From Streptomyces sp. WAC05374 (GTDB taxonomy: Bacteria > Actinomycetota > Actinomycetes > Streptomycetales > Streptomycetaceae), in contig NZ_SMNQ01000012.1 in NCBI RefSeq assembly GCF_004353505.1, positions 1 to 64,000 on the forward strand: a stretch of 64,000 bases of DNA, in the 5' to 3' direction. The notes under the pieces are model-generated. The model did no database searches, was not told the origin of the DNA, and was given only the letters and a program-made list of their open reading frames with translations. Positions 53,976 through 63,044 of this stretch are shown piece by piece. The translations under genes and the position numbers were made by a program. The number at the start of each line of letters is the position of its first letter. Within the stretch, counting starts at the first letter, position 1.

Positions 53976-55571
53976 CTACGGCATGAACGTCGCGGGACTG
54001 GCCGCGGTGCGCGGGCCGTGGGGGTCCAGGCGCAGGAGCTTGGGCCAGATGTCGGTCCAGGGTGCCTTCGGGTGGCTGAGGAGGTGGATCGGGCGGCCCT
54101 GGTACTCGGTGGCGATGCCCAGTCCGTTGTCGACGGTGGCCACCTGACGGGCCGCGCCGAAGTGGGCGCGGAGTGCCGGGTCGGGGTGGCCGACGTGGAG
54201 GACGACGGTGCGGTCGGCGGGGGGCGGGCCGAAGAACCAGTAGCCGCGGGAGCCGCTGTGGACCGGTGGGAGGCCCCGGGCGGGGCCGAAGTGGGCGAGG
54301 GCGGAGGCCACCCAGTAGTCGTCGGACATCACCACCACGCGGTCCCGGGTCCCGGGCGGCAGGCGGTGGTACAGGGCGGCGACCTGGTCGGCGAGCTCCG
54401 GCCAGCCGATCTCCGAGCGCTTGTCGAAGCGGTGCGGCGCCCTGCCGACGTACGACTCCGGTGGCTGGAGCGGGAGGTCCAGCAGCGGCCACACGGCCGA
54501 CACGGCGATCACGGGGTACACCGCCCAGCCCGCGCGCCGGCCGGACGCCGCCGCCTTCCGTGCCGCCCGCCGCCGCTGGAGGCCGACGGCGCCCGCCGCC
54601 CAGAGCGCGGGGAACACGCCGTGGATGTAGTAGGCGCGCCCGCCGGTCAGTACGACGAACCCGGTCACCAGCAGCGCGGCCACCGCGAGGAAGCGGAAAC
54701 CGGCCGGCTCCCGGTCCATGAGCAGCAGCCCGAGCCCGTACAGGCCGAGCGCCATGCCCAGCACCGGCCCCAGGCCCAGGACCATCAGCGCCAGGTTGAC
54801 CGGCTGCCCCTCCCGCTGGGCGACCTCCGCGGCGATCGCCTCGCCCATCCGCAACTGCGGCCAGCCGTGCCGGTGCTGCCACACCAGCGCCGGCACGACC
54901 GACAGGGCCGCGAGCCCCGTGCCCGCCCACAGCGGCGGCCGGGCGAGGAGCCCGCGCGGCCCGCACAGCAGCGCCGCCACCAGCAGGGCCAGGCAGAACA
55001 CCACGATCTGGAACTTGACCTGCATCGCCACCACGACGACGGCCCCCGCGGCGAGCAGCAGCCGGTCGCGCGTCACGCCCTCCCGGCGCAGCCGCACCCA
55101 GCGCACCAGCAGCCAGGTCAGCAGCGTCCACAGCGGAACGTCCAGGGCGGCCGTGGACAGCAGCCGCCCGAGCGCGCCGAGGGCCAGGGCGTGGGCGGCC
55201 GCGGTCAGCCACTGCGCCCGCCGGTCCCCGCCCAGCTCCCGGGCCAGCAGCGCGGCCAGGACGGTCCCCGCGCCGGTGGCGAGGATGGCCGGGAGCCGCA
55301 GGACGCGCAGCGAGCCGGGGGCGAGGGTGTCGGCCAGCAGCGCCAGCAGCGGCACGCCGGGCGGCTGGTCGGCGTACCCCCAGTCCAGGTGGCGGCCGGC
55401 CGCGAGGAAGTACAGCTCGTCGCCGTCGTAGCCGTGGCGGTCGGCGAGCAGGAGGAGCACCGCCGCGGTACCGGCCGCGATGCCGAGGATGGGTGCCCAG
55501 GCCGGCGGGGTCGGCGGGGCCGGTGCGGGCGGCCGTGTACGGGGGCGGGTCGGTGTGGGGGTGGTCGCCAT
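53976..55571 (-). CDS. GT39-type (ArnT-like) membrane glycosyltransferase
   Basis: 531 residues with about ten membrane segments. The first loop has the family's acidic motif, RHGYDGDELYFLAAGRHLDW with DQPP immediately after (YADQPPGVPLLA), as in polyprenyl-phosphate-dependent glycosyltransferases of the ArnT/PMT class. The C-terminal soluble part (VVVMSDDYWVASALAHFG, YWFFGPPPADRTVVLHVG) is extracytoplasmic. It transfers a sugar from a polyprenyl donor to an unknown acceptor. It starts three bases after strT stops, on the same strand, so it is probably read with the streptomycin genes, although I know of no place for it in that pathway. Confidence 0.8.
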   Translation of the reverse strand: MATTPTPTRPRTRPPAPAPPTPPAWAPILGIAAGTAAVLLLLADRHGYDGDELYFLAAGRHLDWGYADQPPGVPLLALLADTLAPGSLRVLRLPAILATGAGTVLAALLARELGGDRRAQWLTAAAHALALGALGRLLSTAALDVPLWTLLTWLLVRWVRLRREGVTRDRLLLAAGAVVVVAMQVKFQIVVFCLALLVAALLCGPRGLLARPPLWAGTGLAALSVVPALVWQHRHGWPQLRMGEAIAAEVAQREGQPVNLALMVLGLGPVLGMALGLYGLGLLLMDREPAGFRFLAVAALLVTGFVVLTGGRAYYIHGVFPALWAAGAVGLQRRRAARKAAASGRRAGWAVYPVIAVSAVWPLLDLPLQPPESYVGRAPHRFDKRSEIGWPELADQVAALYHRLPPGTRDRVVVMSDDYWVASALAHFGPARGLPPVHSGSRGYWFFGPPPADRTVVLHVGHPDPALRAHFGAARQVATVDNGLGIATEYQGRPIHLLSHPKAPWTDIWPKLLRLDPHGPRTAASPATFMP

Positions 55572-55574
55572 GGG

Positions 55575-56528
55575 TCAGCGGTCCGGGAGGTCACCCTCGC
55601 CGGTCTCCAGCCAGTCGCGCTCGGCGTCGGTGAGCCGGTGGGCCGCGGCGGCCAGGGAGTCGCGGACCTCCTCGGGCAGCCGGGGTCCGATGAGGGCGAC
55701 GACCGGGAAGGGCTGGGAGAGGGTCCAGGCGAGGGCGATGCCGGTGGCGGAGATCCCCGTGCGCCCGGCGAGCAGGCGTGCGCGGTGGATTCGGGCGGCG
55801 TTGGTCTCGCTGTACCAGCTCTCCGCGAGCGGACCGGTGCGCAGCTCGTCGGGGTCGGCGAGCGCGTGCGCGCCGCGGCCCTGGCTCGCCCAGGGGTACA
55901 GCCGGACGGTCCCTTCGGCGAGCCAGTCGCGCCAGGCGGGGTCGTTGGAGGTCACGGTGCCGGGGTAGATGGGGTGGACCATGTCGATCAGGCTGTACTG
56001 GTTGGAGACGCCGGCGGGCAGTGGCAGGCCGTGCTCGCGGGCGTAGGCGACGGCCTCGACGACCCGTGCGAGGGTCCAGTTGGACATGCCGTACGCGCCG
56101 ATGAGGCCGCGGTCCACGAGGCCGGCGAGAACGGTGACGAACTCCCCGACGGGGACGTCGGTGTTGTCGCGGTGGAGCATGTAGAGCGCGGCGTCGTCGC
56201 GGCCCATGCGCTCGAAGCTCTCGGTCAGTTGGGGTTCGACGCGGTCGGGCAGGCACTCCGGGGTGTGCGCGCCCTTGGCCAGCACCCAGACGTCCTTCTC
56301 GACGCCGCGCGACCGGGCCCAGGCGCCGAAGGTGCGCTCGCAGCAGCCGGGGCCGTAGGCGTGGCCGTAGAGCCAGGCGGTGTCGAAGGCGCGGCCGCCG
56401 CCCTCCCAGTAGGCGTCGAAGACGGGGAAGCCGCGTTCGTTCTGGCCGAAGGCGGAGGTGCCGAGGAGCAGCGGCGGGCCCTCGGGGCCGGGGGGCGGGG
56501 CGGAGGCGGGCCGGGGGGCGGTGGTCAT
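55575..56528 (-). CDS. strT: StrT-like aldo/keto reductase of the streptomycin cluster
   Basis: 317 residues, NADPH-dependent aldo-keto reductase fold. LLLGTSAFGQNERGFPVFDA opens the barrel, the catalytic Asp/Tyr lie in AFDTAWLYGHAYGPGCCE, and the Lys in KDVWVLAKGAH. YGMSNWTLARVVEAVAYARE and GVSNQYSLID follow, with the cofactor-binding PRLPEEVRDSL at the end. Its place after strS and its length (about 319 in S. griseus, from memory) identify it as StrT. Its step in streptomycin assembly is not established. The gap to strS contains a 44-bp duplication. Confidence 0.8.
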   Translation of the reverse strand: MTTAPRPASAPPPGPEGPPLLLGTSAFGQNERGFPVFDAYWEGGGRAFDTAWLYGHAYGPGCCERTFGAWARSRGVEKDVWVLAKGAHTPECLPDRVEPQLTESFERMGRDDAALYMLHRDNTDVPVGEFVTVLAGLVDRGLIGAYGMSNWTLARVVEAVAYAREHGLPLPAGVSNQYSLIDMVHPIYPGTVTSNDPAWRDWLAEGTVRLYPWASQGRGAHALADPDELRTGPLAESWYSETNAARIHRARLLAGRTGISATGIALAWTLSQPFPVVALIGPRLPEEVRDSLAAAAHRLTDAERDWLETGEGDLPDR

Positions 56529-56640
56529 GTGGCTCTCCTGGTGTGTCGGTGTCGTCGGGGGTCGGCGGGCGCCGCACCGCGCCGGTACACGGCCGGTGCG
56601 GCGGGTGCGGCGCCCGTCGGTCCCGTCGGCGGACGGGGGC

Positions 56641-56702
56641 GCGGGTCACGCCGTGACGTACGCGGCCGGTGCGGTGGACGGGACGCGGGTCACGCCGTGA
56701 CG
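56641..56702. repeat. Direct repeat at the strS 3' end
   Basis: GCGGGTCACGCCGTGACG occurs at 56641-56658 and 56685-56702, 44 bases apart. The second copy contains the strS stop codon, and the first is an intergenic duplicate. Each copy holds the near-palindrome GTCACG-C-CGTGAC. Confidence 0.65.
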
Positions 56703-57832
56703 GCGACGGCCCGGCGGACCTCGTCGGCGATGTGGTCCAGGTGCCCCTCGGTGAGCCCCGGGTGGGACGGCAGCGCCAGCAGTTCCTGGGACAGCCGCTC
56801 GGCGACCGGCAGGGAGACGCCCTCGTGTCCGGCGAACGCGGGCTGCTTGTGCAGCGGGAACGGGTAGCGCAGCAGCACCGGGACGCCTCGCGAGCGGAGG
56901 TCGGCCGCGATCTCGCCGGCGGGGCGGCGGCCGCCGCCCGGCGCCACGCGCACCGCGTACTTCCAGAACGCGTGGGTGGTGCCCTCCGGCTCCACCGGCA
57001 GTTCCAGGCCCTCGACACCGGCCAGCCGCTCCGAGAGGCGGGCGGCGTTGCGGCGGCGGGCCTCGACCATCTCGCCGAGCCGCTTGTGCTGGGCCAGGCC
57101 GATGGCGGCCTGGACCGAGGTGAGGCGGTAGTTGTAGCCGACCTCGTGCGCCCAGATCATGCCGGGGCGGCCCTCGATGGGGCCCTCGCCGTGGCTGCGC
57201 AGGCGGCGCAGCCGCGCCGCGTGGTCCGGGTTGTCGGTGAGCACGGCACCGCCCTCGCCGCCCGAGGTGATCACCTTCTGCTCGAAGAGGCTGACGCAGG
57301 CGAGGTCGCCGAAGCCGCCGATGGGCCGGCCGCCGATCTCGGTGCCCAGCGCCTGCGCCGCGTCCTCGACGACCGGGACGCCCGCCTCGGCGGCGACGGC
57401 GGTCAGGGCGGCCATGTCGGCGGCGATGCCGTTGATGTGGACGACCACGATGGCCTTGGTCCGGTCGGTGATCAGCGACTTCACCGAGTCGGGGTCCAGG
57501 CAGTGGGTGTCCGGTGTGACGTCGGCGAAGACCGGGCGGGCGCCGAGGTACACGACGGGGCTCGCCGAGCCGATGAAGGTGTGGGCGGGCACGATGACCT
57601 CGTCGCCGGGCCCGACGTCCAGGACGTGCAGCGCGAGGTGCACGGCCGCCGTGCCGGTGGACACCGCGACCGCGTGCTCCACGCCCTGTCCGGCGGCCAG
57701 GGCCGCCTCGAATTCCTCGACGGTCTTGTTGCCCTGCCCCACCAGGCGGTTGGAGCGCAGGGCCGCCACCGCCGCCTCGATGTCGTCGTCCGTGAGCTGG
57801 GGCCACCGCGGTAATTCCTGGAAGGAGCTCAA
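56690..57832 (-). CDS. strS: StrS-like DegT/DnrJ/EryC1 aminotransferase, TTG start and TTA codon
   Basis: 380 residues. PLP-dependent sugar/cyclitol aminotransferase: AVSTGTAAVHLALHV binds the cofactor phosphate, VVEDAAQALG has the conserved Asp, and the PLP Lys is in FEQKVITSGGEGGA, followed by GYNYRLTSVQAAIG. In streptomycin producers StrS is one of the aminotransferases acting on the streptidine or amino-sugar moieties; its exact step is debated. The only sensible start is a TTG at 57832 (AAAGG seven bases upstream; the frame is open further but has no ATG/GTG nearby). Codon 7 is TTA (57814-57812), so translation should depend on bldA. Confidence 0.85.
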   Translation of the reverse strand: MSSFQELPRWPQLTDDDIEAAVAALRSNRLVGQGNKTVEEFEAALAAGQGVEHAVAVSTGTAAVHLALHVLDVGPGDEVIVPAHTFIGSASPVVYLGARPVFADVTPDTHCLDPDSVKSLITDRTKAIVVVHINGIAADMAALTAVAAEAGVPVVEDAAQALGTEIGGRPIGGFGDLACVSLFEQKVITSGGEGGAVLTDNPDHAARLRRLRSHGEGPIEGRPGMIWAHEVGYNYRLTSVQAAIGLAQHKRLGEMVEARRRNAARLSERLAGVEGLELPVEPEGTTHAFWKYAVRVAPGGGRRPAGEIAADLRSRGVPVLLRYPFPLHKQPAFAGHEGVSLPVAERLSQELLALPSHPGLTEGHLDHIADEVRRAVAVTA

Positions 57833-57906
57833 GGTGTGACCTTTCGGTTCGGAGGCTGTCGGTTCGGAAGGGAACGTTCGGGAAGGGTCAGGGGGCGGGC
57901 GCGGGT

Positions 57907-59298
57907 TCACCGCAGTCCGAGCGCCGCGCACACGGTGCCGAACAGCTCGGTGTTGCCGCGGAGGCCGAGGACGCGGTGCGCGAGCGGGCCGCGGGCGGCG
58001 ACCGGCACGGTGACGCCGGTGTGCTCCTGCGTCCCGCCGGGTCCGGCGGTGGCGTACCCGAGCAGCATCCGGCCGCCCTCGTCGGTGACGAGCGTGGTGG
58101 ACAGCCCGGCCGGCCGGGCGTCGTCGGGCAGGATCTGGGTCGCGTGGCCGTGGTCGGCGGTGACGATCACGAGGGTGCGGGGGTGGTGTGCGGCGTACGC
58201 GAGGGCGACCGCGACGGCCCTGTCGAAGGCCAGGGTCTCGCCGATCTGCCCGCAGGGGTCGGCCTCGTGCGCCCGGTCGTCGATCGAGGCGCCTTCGACC
58301 TGGAGGAGGAAGCCCTTGCCGGTGGCCCGGTCGCGGCGGGCCGTCAACTGGCCGAGCGCGGCACGGGTGGACTCGGCCAGGGTGGGTGTGCCGCCGGGCC
58401 GGGCGGGGTTGCGGACGGCGCACCGCTGCGGCGCGGTGCCGCCGGGCGCGGCCGGTGCCCCGGTCCACTCCACGGGCAGGTAGTCGGGCGCGAACAGCCC
58501 GAGCACGGGCCGGTCGGTGCGGGCCGCCGCCAGTTCCGCCCGGTCGCGCACCACCTGGTAGCCGGCCGCGCGGGCCTGCTCCAGCACCGTACGGCCGCGG
58601 TACGGGCCGTCCGTGACGGTCTGTGCGAAGTGGTCGGCCCCGCCGCCGAGGAGGACGTCGGGGCGGGCGGCGACCGTCTGCTCGACGACGGAGCCGGCGC
58701 CGCCGGCCGCCCGGGTGTCCGCCGGGCACTCGGCCATGTCGGCGGGGCCCTTGCAGGACCGGTCCGTGACGTGGGCCGTCAGGGCGGCGGGGGTCGCGTC
58801 GGCGACCGAGGCGGTGGTCACGCTGCCCGTCGCGTAGCCGTGGCGGCGGGCCTTCTCCAGCAGCGTGGGCAGCGGCCGGTTGGTGCCGGGGGTCTTGGAG
58901 ACCCGTCCGTTGACGGTCCGCCGGCCCGTGGCCCAGGCGGTGGCGCCGGCGGCGGAGTCGGTGACGTAGACCGGCCGGCCCCGCTCGTCCACGGAGAAGG
59001 TGGTGCGCCGCCCGGTGGTGGCCAGTGTGTCCAGGGCGAGCCGGCCCGCCGCGCCGACGGAGTAGTCGCGCGCCGCGGTGATCTCCGCGTCGCCCATGCC
59101 GTCGCCGATGAGCAGGATGACGTTGTCCGCCGGTGCGCGGCCCGGGACGGTCTTTGCCCGTCCGCGGTCCCGGTCCGCTCCGCCCGCCCCGTCGGCGGTG
59201 GAGGCGGCGGGCAGGGTGACGAGGACCAGCAGGGCCGTGGCCAGGGCGGCGCAGCGCCGCGCCCAGCGGCGTCCCCGGTGGGTGGACGTGCGGCTCAT
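57907..59298 (-). CDS. strK: Streptomycin-6-phosphate phosphatase, alkaline phosphatase family
   Basis: 463 residues with a Tat/Sec-like signal peptide (RRWARRCAALATALLVLV, then TLPAAS). Alkaline phosphatase motifs: NVILLIGDGMGDAEI (metal Asp), YVTDSAAGATAWATG (nucleophile Ser after Asp), EGASIDDRAHEADP (Asp/His ligands), TADHGHATQ and QEHTGVTVP (final His). StrK removes the protecting 6-phosphate from exported streptomycin-6-phosphate outside the cell, the last activation step. The start overlaps the strI stop (ATGA). Position strI-strK-strS matches S. griseus. Confidence 0.92.
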   Translation of the reverse strand: MSRTSTHRGRRWARRCAALATALLVLVTLPAASTADGAGGADRDRGRAKTVPGRAPADNVILLIGDGMGDAEITAARDYSVGAAGRLALDTLATTGRRTTFSVDERGRPVYVTDSAAGATAWATGRRTVNGRVSKTPGTNRPLPTLLEKARRHGYATGSVTTASVADATPAALTAHVTDRSCKGPADMAECPADTRAAGGAGSVVEQTVAARPDVLLGGGADHFAQTVTDGPYRGRTVLEQARAAGYQVVRDRAELAAARTDRPVLGLFAPDYLPVEWTGAPAAPGGTAPQRCAVRNPARPGGTPTLAESTRAALGQLTARRDRATGKGFLLQVEGASIDDRAHEADPCGQIGETLAFDRAVAVALAYAAHHPRTLVIVTADHGHATQILPDDARPAGLSTTLVTDEGGRMLLGYATAGPGGTQEHTGVTVPVAARGPLAHRVLGLRGNTELFGTVCAALGLR

Positions 59299-60341
59299 CC
59301 GGCCCTGCCCCCCACGGGCGTGGCCGCGCCGGCGGCCGGTGCCGGGTCCAGGACGACACGGGTGCCGGTCGCGGCGGCCCGGCCGGCGGCCGCGGCCACC
59401 TCCTGCGCGCGCAGCGCCTCCTCGGCGGTGCAGGGGCTGGGGGCACCCCGCGTCACCATGTCGACGAAGTCACCGATCTCCTGCCGGTACGCGGTCGCGA
59501 AGCGGTCGGTGAAGTCCTGGTACGGGGGGTGCTCACCGGGGGCGGGCGGGCAGCCGGTGCCGTCCTGGCCGAGCAGGCGCAGCGGGGTCCGCGCGTCGAG
59601 CCCGACCGCGTACGAGCCCTCGGTGCCCAGCACCTCGACGCGGTGGTCGTACCCGTGCGGGTCGAGCCGGGACGCGGTGAGCACCGCGCGGGCGCCGTCG
59701 GCGAGGGTCAGGGCGGCCGTGGCCACGTCGTACCCGGCGCCGCCCAGCAGCCGTGCCCCGTCGGCCTGGACGGCCACGGTGGGCTGTCCGGTCAGCCAGT
59801 GCACGGCGTCGATGTCGTGGATGAGGCAGTCGGTGAAGATGTCGCCGGCCGTCCGCTCGTACGCGCCGGCCGGCGGGTGGTGGTCGAAGGCGGTGCACCG
59901 CACGAGAAGGACGCGGCCGAGCCGGCCCGAGGCGATCCGCTCGCGCAGTGCCCGGTAGGCGGGGTCGCAGCGCCGCTGGAAGCCGACGTGCAGTGGGGCG
60001 TGGGCGAGGACCCCGGCCAGTTCGCGGGCCTCGGCCACGTCGGCGGTCAGCGGCTTCTCGCAGAACACCGGCACGCCCGCCCGTGCCGCGGCCAGCAGCG
60101 GGGCCCGCCGCTGGGTCGCCGGGGTGGCCACGACCAGCGCGTCCACGCCGGCGACGACCTCCGCGAGTGCCGGCCGTACCGTCACGCGGGCCCCAGTCTC
60201 CTCCGCCAGGGCGCGGGCCAGTTGGTGGGCGCCGTCGGGGTCGACGTCGTGGACCACCAGGGCCGGTGGGTCGGGAAGCTCCAGGAGCGTACGGGCGTGC
60301 AGCCGGCCCATGCGGCCGGCCCCGACGATTCCCACTCTCAT
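59295..60341 (-). CDS. strI: Gfo/Idh/MocA oxidoreductase of streptomycin biosynthesis
   Basis: 348 residues, equal to the length I recall for S. griseus StrI. An N-terminal Rossmann domain (MRVGIVGAGRMGRLHARTLL) binds NAD(P). The family's catalytic Lys is in VFCEKPLTADVAEARELA, and HVGFQRRCDPAYRALRE and CLIHDIDAVHWLTG belong to the substrate domain. It resembles inositol 2-dehydrogenases and is thought to oxidise a cyclitol intermediate of streptidine synthesis; the exact substrate is inferred. GGAG lies seven bases before the ATG. It is preceded by strH after 18 bases and overlaps strK by ATGA. Confidence 0.88.
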   Translation of the reverse strand: MRVGIVGAGRMGRLHARTLLELPDPPALVVHDVDPDGAHQLARALAEETGARVTVRPALAEVVAGVDALVVATPATQRRAPLLAAARAGVPVFCEKPLTADVAEARELAGVLAHAPLHVGFQRRCDPAYRALRERIASGRLGRVLLVRCTAFDHHPPAGAYERTAGDIFTDCLIHDIDAVHWLTGQPTVAVQADGARLLGGAGYDVATAALTLADGARAVLTASRLDPHGYDHRVEVLGTEGSYAVGLDARTPLRLLGQDGTGCPPAPGEHPPYQDFTDRFATAYRQEIGDFVDMVTRGAPSPCTAEEALRAQEVAAAAGRAAATGTRVVLDPAPAAGAATPVGGRAG

Positions 60342-60359
60342 CGAAAGTCTCCGTAACGC

Positions 60360-61509
60360 TCAGTCGAGTACGGCGGCCCAGCGGGGGTCGGTCACGTCCA
60401 CGCCGGAGGAGGTGAGCTTGGCGCGCAGTTCCTCGCGCAGCCCCGCCAGGTCGGCTGCGGACTGGCGCAGACTGGCGGCGAGCCGGGTGCTGCGGGCGCG
60501 GTAGCCCGCGGGGGCGTCCGGCCGCTTGTTGAAGTCCTCCAGCAGCAGGGCGTCGACGTGCGCCGACCAGGGCAGCTCGTGGATGCCCGCGGCGATCTCG
60601 CTGGGCCGCAGCCGATGCCAGTAGGAGATGCCGCCGGCGTGGACCAGTTGGGGGGCGAAGACCTTGGTGCCCGGGAACTGGTGGAAGTGGGCGATCCGCA
60701 GTCCCGCGGCCAGGGCCATCAGCTGGTAGAACATCAGCCCGTCGAAGACGACGCGGATCACCTCGTTGCCGTTGTGGAGGTGGTGATGGCGCTCGTGGCT
60801 GCGCACCTCCCGGCCGTCGTCGAGGACGTCCACCACCCCGCCCTGCGGGAACGGCAGCCGGGGACCCTCCAGGGCCATCACCCGGGCCAGCGCCCGCTCG
60901 TGGTGCGGCTCGATGAGCCGCACCGTCGCGCCGTCGATCTCCTTCTCCGGCCCCGGGGGGACGTACGCGTACGCGGCGGGCGTGACGGGGCCGCCGATGG
61001 CGCGCTCGATGTCGGGGCGGACCCGGGGGTCCAGTGCCAGGAAGGGCGGCGCGGCCAGAGGGATGGGGCCGTAGCTGAGCGGGCCGCTGACCGCCACGCC
61101 CGGCTCCAGTCCGTCCATGCAGCGGTCGAACCAGTCGGTGTCGGTGACGAAGCAGAAGCTTCTAGAACGGCCGGTCCGTGTTGCGCAGCAGCAGCTCGAA
61201 GATCTCGTGGCTGCCCACCCGGTCGTCCATGTCGAAGACGGGCAGGCCACCGCTCATGCGGTCGCGCAGCGCGATCTCCTCGGCGCTGAGCGCGGAGCAC
61301 ACGAAGACGCAGTTCAGCGGCTCGGGAACGAAGCGTAGGAAGTGGTGGACGACGTGCAGCAGGCCGGAGGAGAAGAAGCAGAACCACGGGGGGCGGTCGT
61401 CCGGGAGACCGGCCAGGAACTCCCGGAAGCGGTGGTCGAGGTGCGTCAGGGACTCCGCTGGGCGTGTGGCGCCCGGGGGGTTCCCGGTCGGTTCGGAGGT
61501 CATCACCAT
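60360..61509 (-). pseudogene. strH: strH, streptomycin biosynthesis glycosyltransferase-like protein, frameshifted
   Basis: Two overlapping frames make one protein of about 383 residues, close to the 384 I recall for StrH. The first runs from the ATG at 61509 (HLDHRFREFLAGLPDDRP, SGLLHVVHHFLRFVPEPLN) to TAG at 61164-61162 after LLLRNTDRPF. The second continues in a frame shifted by one base, from about 61160, with FCFVTDTDWFDRCMDGLEPG and ends at 60360. The break is around TTCTAGAAGC, where TCTAGA and AAGCTT sites overlap. Either a base was lost or gained in this strain or the sequence has an error. StrH is thought to act in joining or modifying the sugar units; no biochemical role is proven. 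Confidence 0.78.
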
Positions 61510-61549
61510 GTCGGGGCCATTTCGTCGTGGCGCGGGAGCCGGCCGAGGT

Positions 61550-62149
61550 TCAGACGACGTCCCAGTACTGGCCGAGCAGGAAGGGCAGTCCGAAGGAGAC
61601 GGATTTCTTGCCGTTGGGCTGGTACGCGGACCGGGGCAGCGTGCGGAAGTCGATGCTGACCCGGCTGCTCTCGGTGTCGTTGACGACGTTCCCGTGCCAG
61701 GAGTTGGCGCCGTCGAAGACGATGACCTCGCCGTACTCGGCGTGCACCGGCTCGTTGTCGATCCACAGGGTGTTGTTGCCGAAGGCCCGGGTGAGCGGCA
61801 CCCAGTAGTTGACCTCCGCCGGGTCATGCCCGAAGTCGCGGTCGCGGTGCCAGGAGCCCACGGCGACGGAGTTGCGCAGGTGCACGCGGAAGGTGGGCAC
61901 GCGCTGGAGGTAGATGTCGTCGACGGTGTCGCCGAGCAGGTGCCGTGCCAGCATGCGGTAGGTGGGCGAGACGATGTCGAAGTTGTCGTAGAACTGCTTG
62001 TGGTACGGCGTGCTCTGGTCGGTCTCCCGGGTGGCGAGCCACTCGCTGGCCGCGAGGCCCTCCAGGTCGTCCACTTTCAGCACCTCGCGCACGAGGTCGG
62101 CGAGGGGGATCCGGGTCACGTCGTAGCGGAGCCGTGTGTACTTGGCCAT
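61550..62149 (-). CDS. strG: StrG, phytanoyl-CoA-dioxygenase-like streptomycin biosynthesis protein
   Basis: 199 residues, the length I recall for StrG. Fe(II)/2-oxoglutarate oxygenase-like cupin: VGSWHRDRDFGHDP provides His-x-Asp, and NSWHGNVVNDTESSRVSIDF provides the distal His and the Arg for 2-oxoglutarate. In streptomycin genetics StrG has been linked to the N-methyl-L-glucosamine branch, without proof of reaction. The ATG at 62149 has AGGAG upstream and lies nine bases after strF stops. Confidence 0.88.
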   Translation of the reverse strand: MAKYTRLRYDVTRIPLADLVREVLKVDDLEGLAASEWLATRETDQSTPYHKQFYDNFDIVSPTYRMLARHLLGDTVDDIYLQRVPTFRVHLRNSVAVGSWHRDRDFGHDPAEVNYWVPLTRAFGNNTLWIDNEPVHAEYGEVIVFDGANSWHGNVVNDTESSRVSIDFRTLPRSAYQPNGKKSVSFGLPFLLGQYWDVV

Positions 62150-62158
62150 GTGTTCTCC

Positions 62159-63004
62159 TCACACCAGCATGCGGCCGCGCAGGCGCTTGCACCGCCGGTA
62201 CCAGCCGCCGACCAGTTCGTCGATCACCGGGTCGCCCGTCTCCCCGTCGCTGACCTCGTGGGCCCGGCCGGCCGCGCGTACCGCCAGCCGGCGGGCGGCG
62301 AGCCGCAGGGGGATGGTGGGGATGGTGAGCCGCTCCAGGTGGTTGCCCACCCGTTCGAGCGGGCTGAGGTCGAAGAACTCGCGCTGCCAGCGCAGTTCGT
62401 TGTGGCGCCAGTCCTTCAGACCGTTGAAACCGCGGCCGTCGTTGTGGTGCATGACGTCCTGGAGGTCCTGGACGATCACGCGCTTGCCGGCGGCGCGGAT
62501 CAGGGTGGCGAGGATGACGCCGAGCCCCTCGAAGCCGCGGTAGTGCCCCTCGGGGAAGCGGATGTTCTCGATGGTCCAGCGGTTGACGCACAGGATGACG
62601 TCGTCCACGGCGTGGACCTCGTAGCGGTCCGACCCGTAGTCGTGGACCTTGTCGTAGTCGGTGACCCGGCCGCGCCGGGTCTCCTTCTCGTTCCACCAGG
62701 CCAGCGAGACGGTGTCGGAGCCGCCGACCGAGCCGAGCATCCCGACGGAGTCGTCCTCGAAGACCGGCTGTGCCACCTCGGCCGGGTTCTTCCGCAGCTC
62801 GACGTCGTCGTGGAGCATCACCAGTCCGGTGATGTCGGAGTTGGCGGCCGCCTGGTCGAACATGGCGTTGTACGCCGAGAACAGTGAACGCTGGTTGCGC
62901 ATGGTGAACACCGGGCTGCCCGGTGTCCGGACGCGCTCGATCCCCGGCAGGCAGATGCGCTCGAACAGATTGCCCGGGCCTACGCAGACGCCGTAACCGA
63001 TCAC
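62159..63004 (-). CDS. strF: StrF, glycosyltransferase-like streptomycin biosynthesis protein
   Basis: 281 residues from a GTG at 63004 with GGGAGG eight bases upstream. GT-A-like fold: FTMRNQRSLFSAYNAMFDQA, the acidic metal motif in LVMLHDDVELRKNP (DDV, DxD-like), and a later segment EVHAVDDVILCVNRWTIEN followed by VIVQDLQDVMHHNDGRG. It was proposed to work with StrG on N-methyl-L-glucosamine formation or transfer; unproven. Second gene after strB1 in the same order as in S. griseus. Confidence 0.88.
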   Translation of the reverse strand: MIGYGVCVGPGNLFERICLPGIERVRTPGSPVFTMRNQRSLFSAYNAMFDQAAANSDITGLVMLHDDVELRKNPAEVAQPVFEDDSVGMLGSVGGSDTVSLAWWNEKETRRGRVTDYDKVHDYGSDRYEVHAVDDVILCVNRWTIENIRFPEGHYRGFEGLGVILATLIRAAGKRVIVQDLQDVMHHNDGRGFNGLKDWRHNELRWQREFFDLSPLERVGNHLERLTIPTIPLRLAARRLAVRAAGRAHEVSDGETGDPVIDELVGGWYRRCKRLRGRMLV

Positions 63005-63044
63005 GTGGTCAACCTCCCTTGGCGGTAGTGGACGTGGCGGGACA

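Noticed and set aside
56690..59446. 918-codon minus-strand frame as one fusion protein
   Set aside because: Only the last 380 codons are coding-like (StrS). The upstream part is a shadow of strK in another frame.
61150..61175. Programmed frameshift in strH
   Set aside because: No slippery heptamer or downstream structure was recognised. A mutation or sequence error is simpler.
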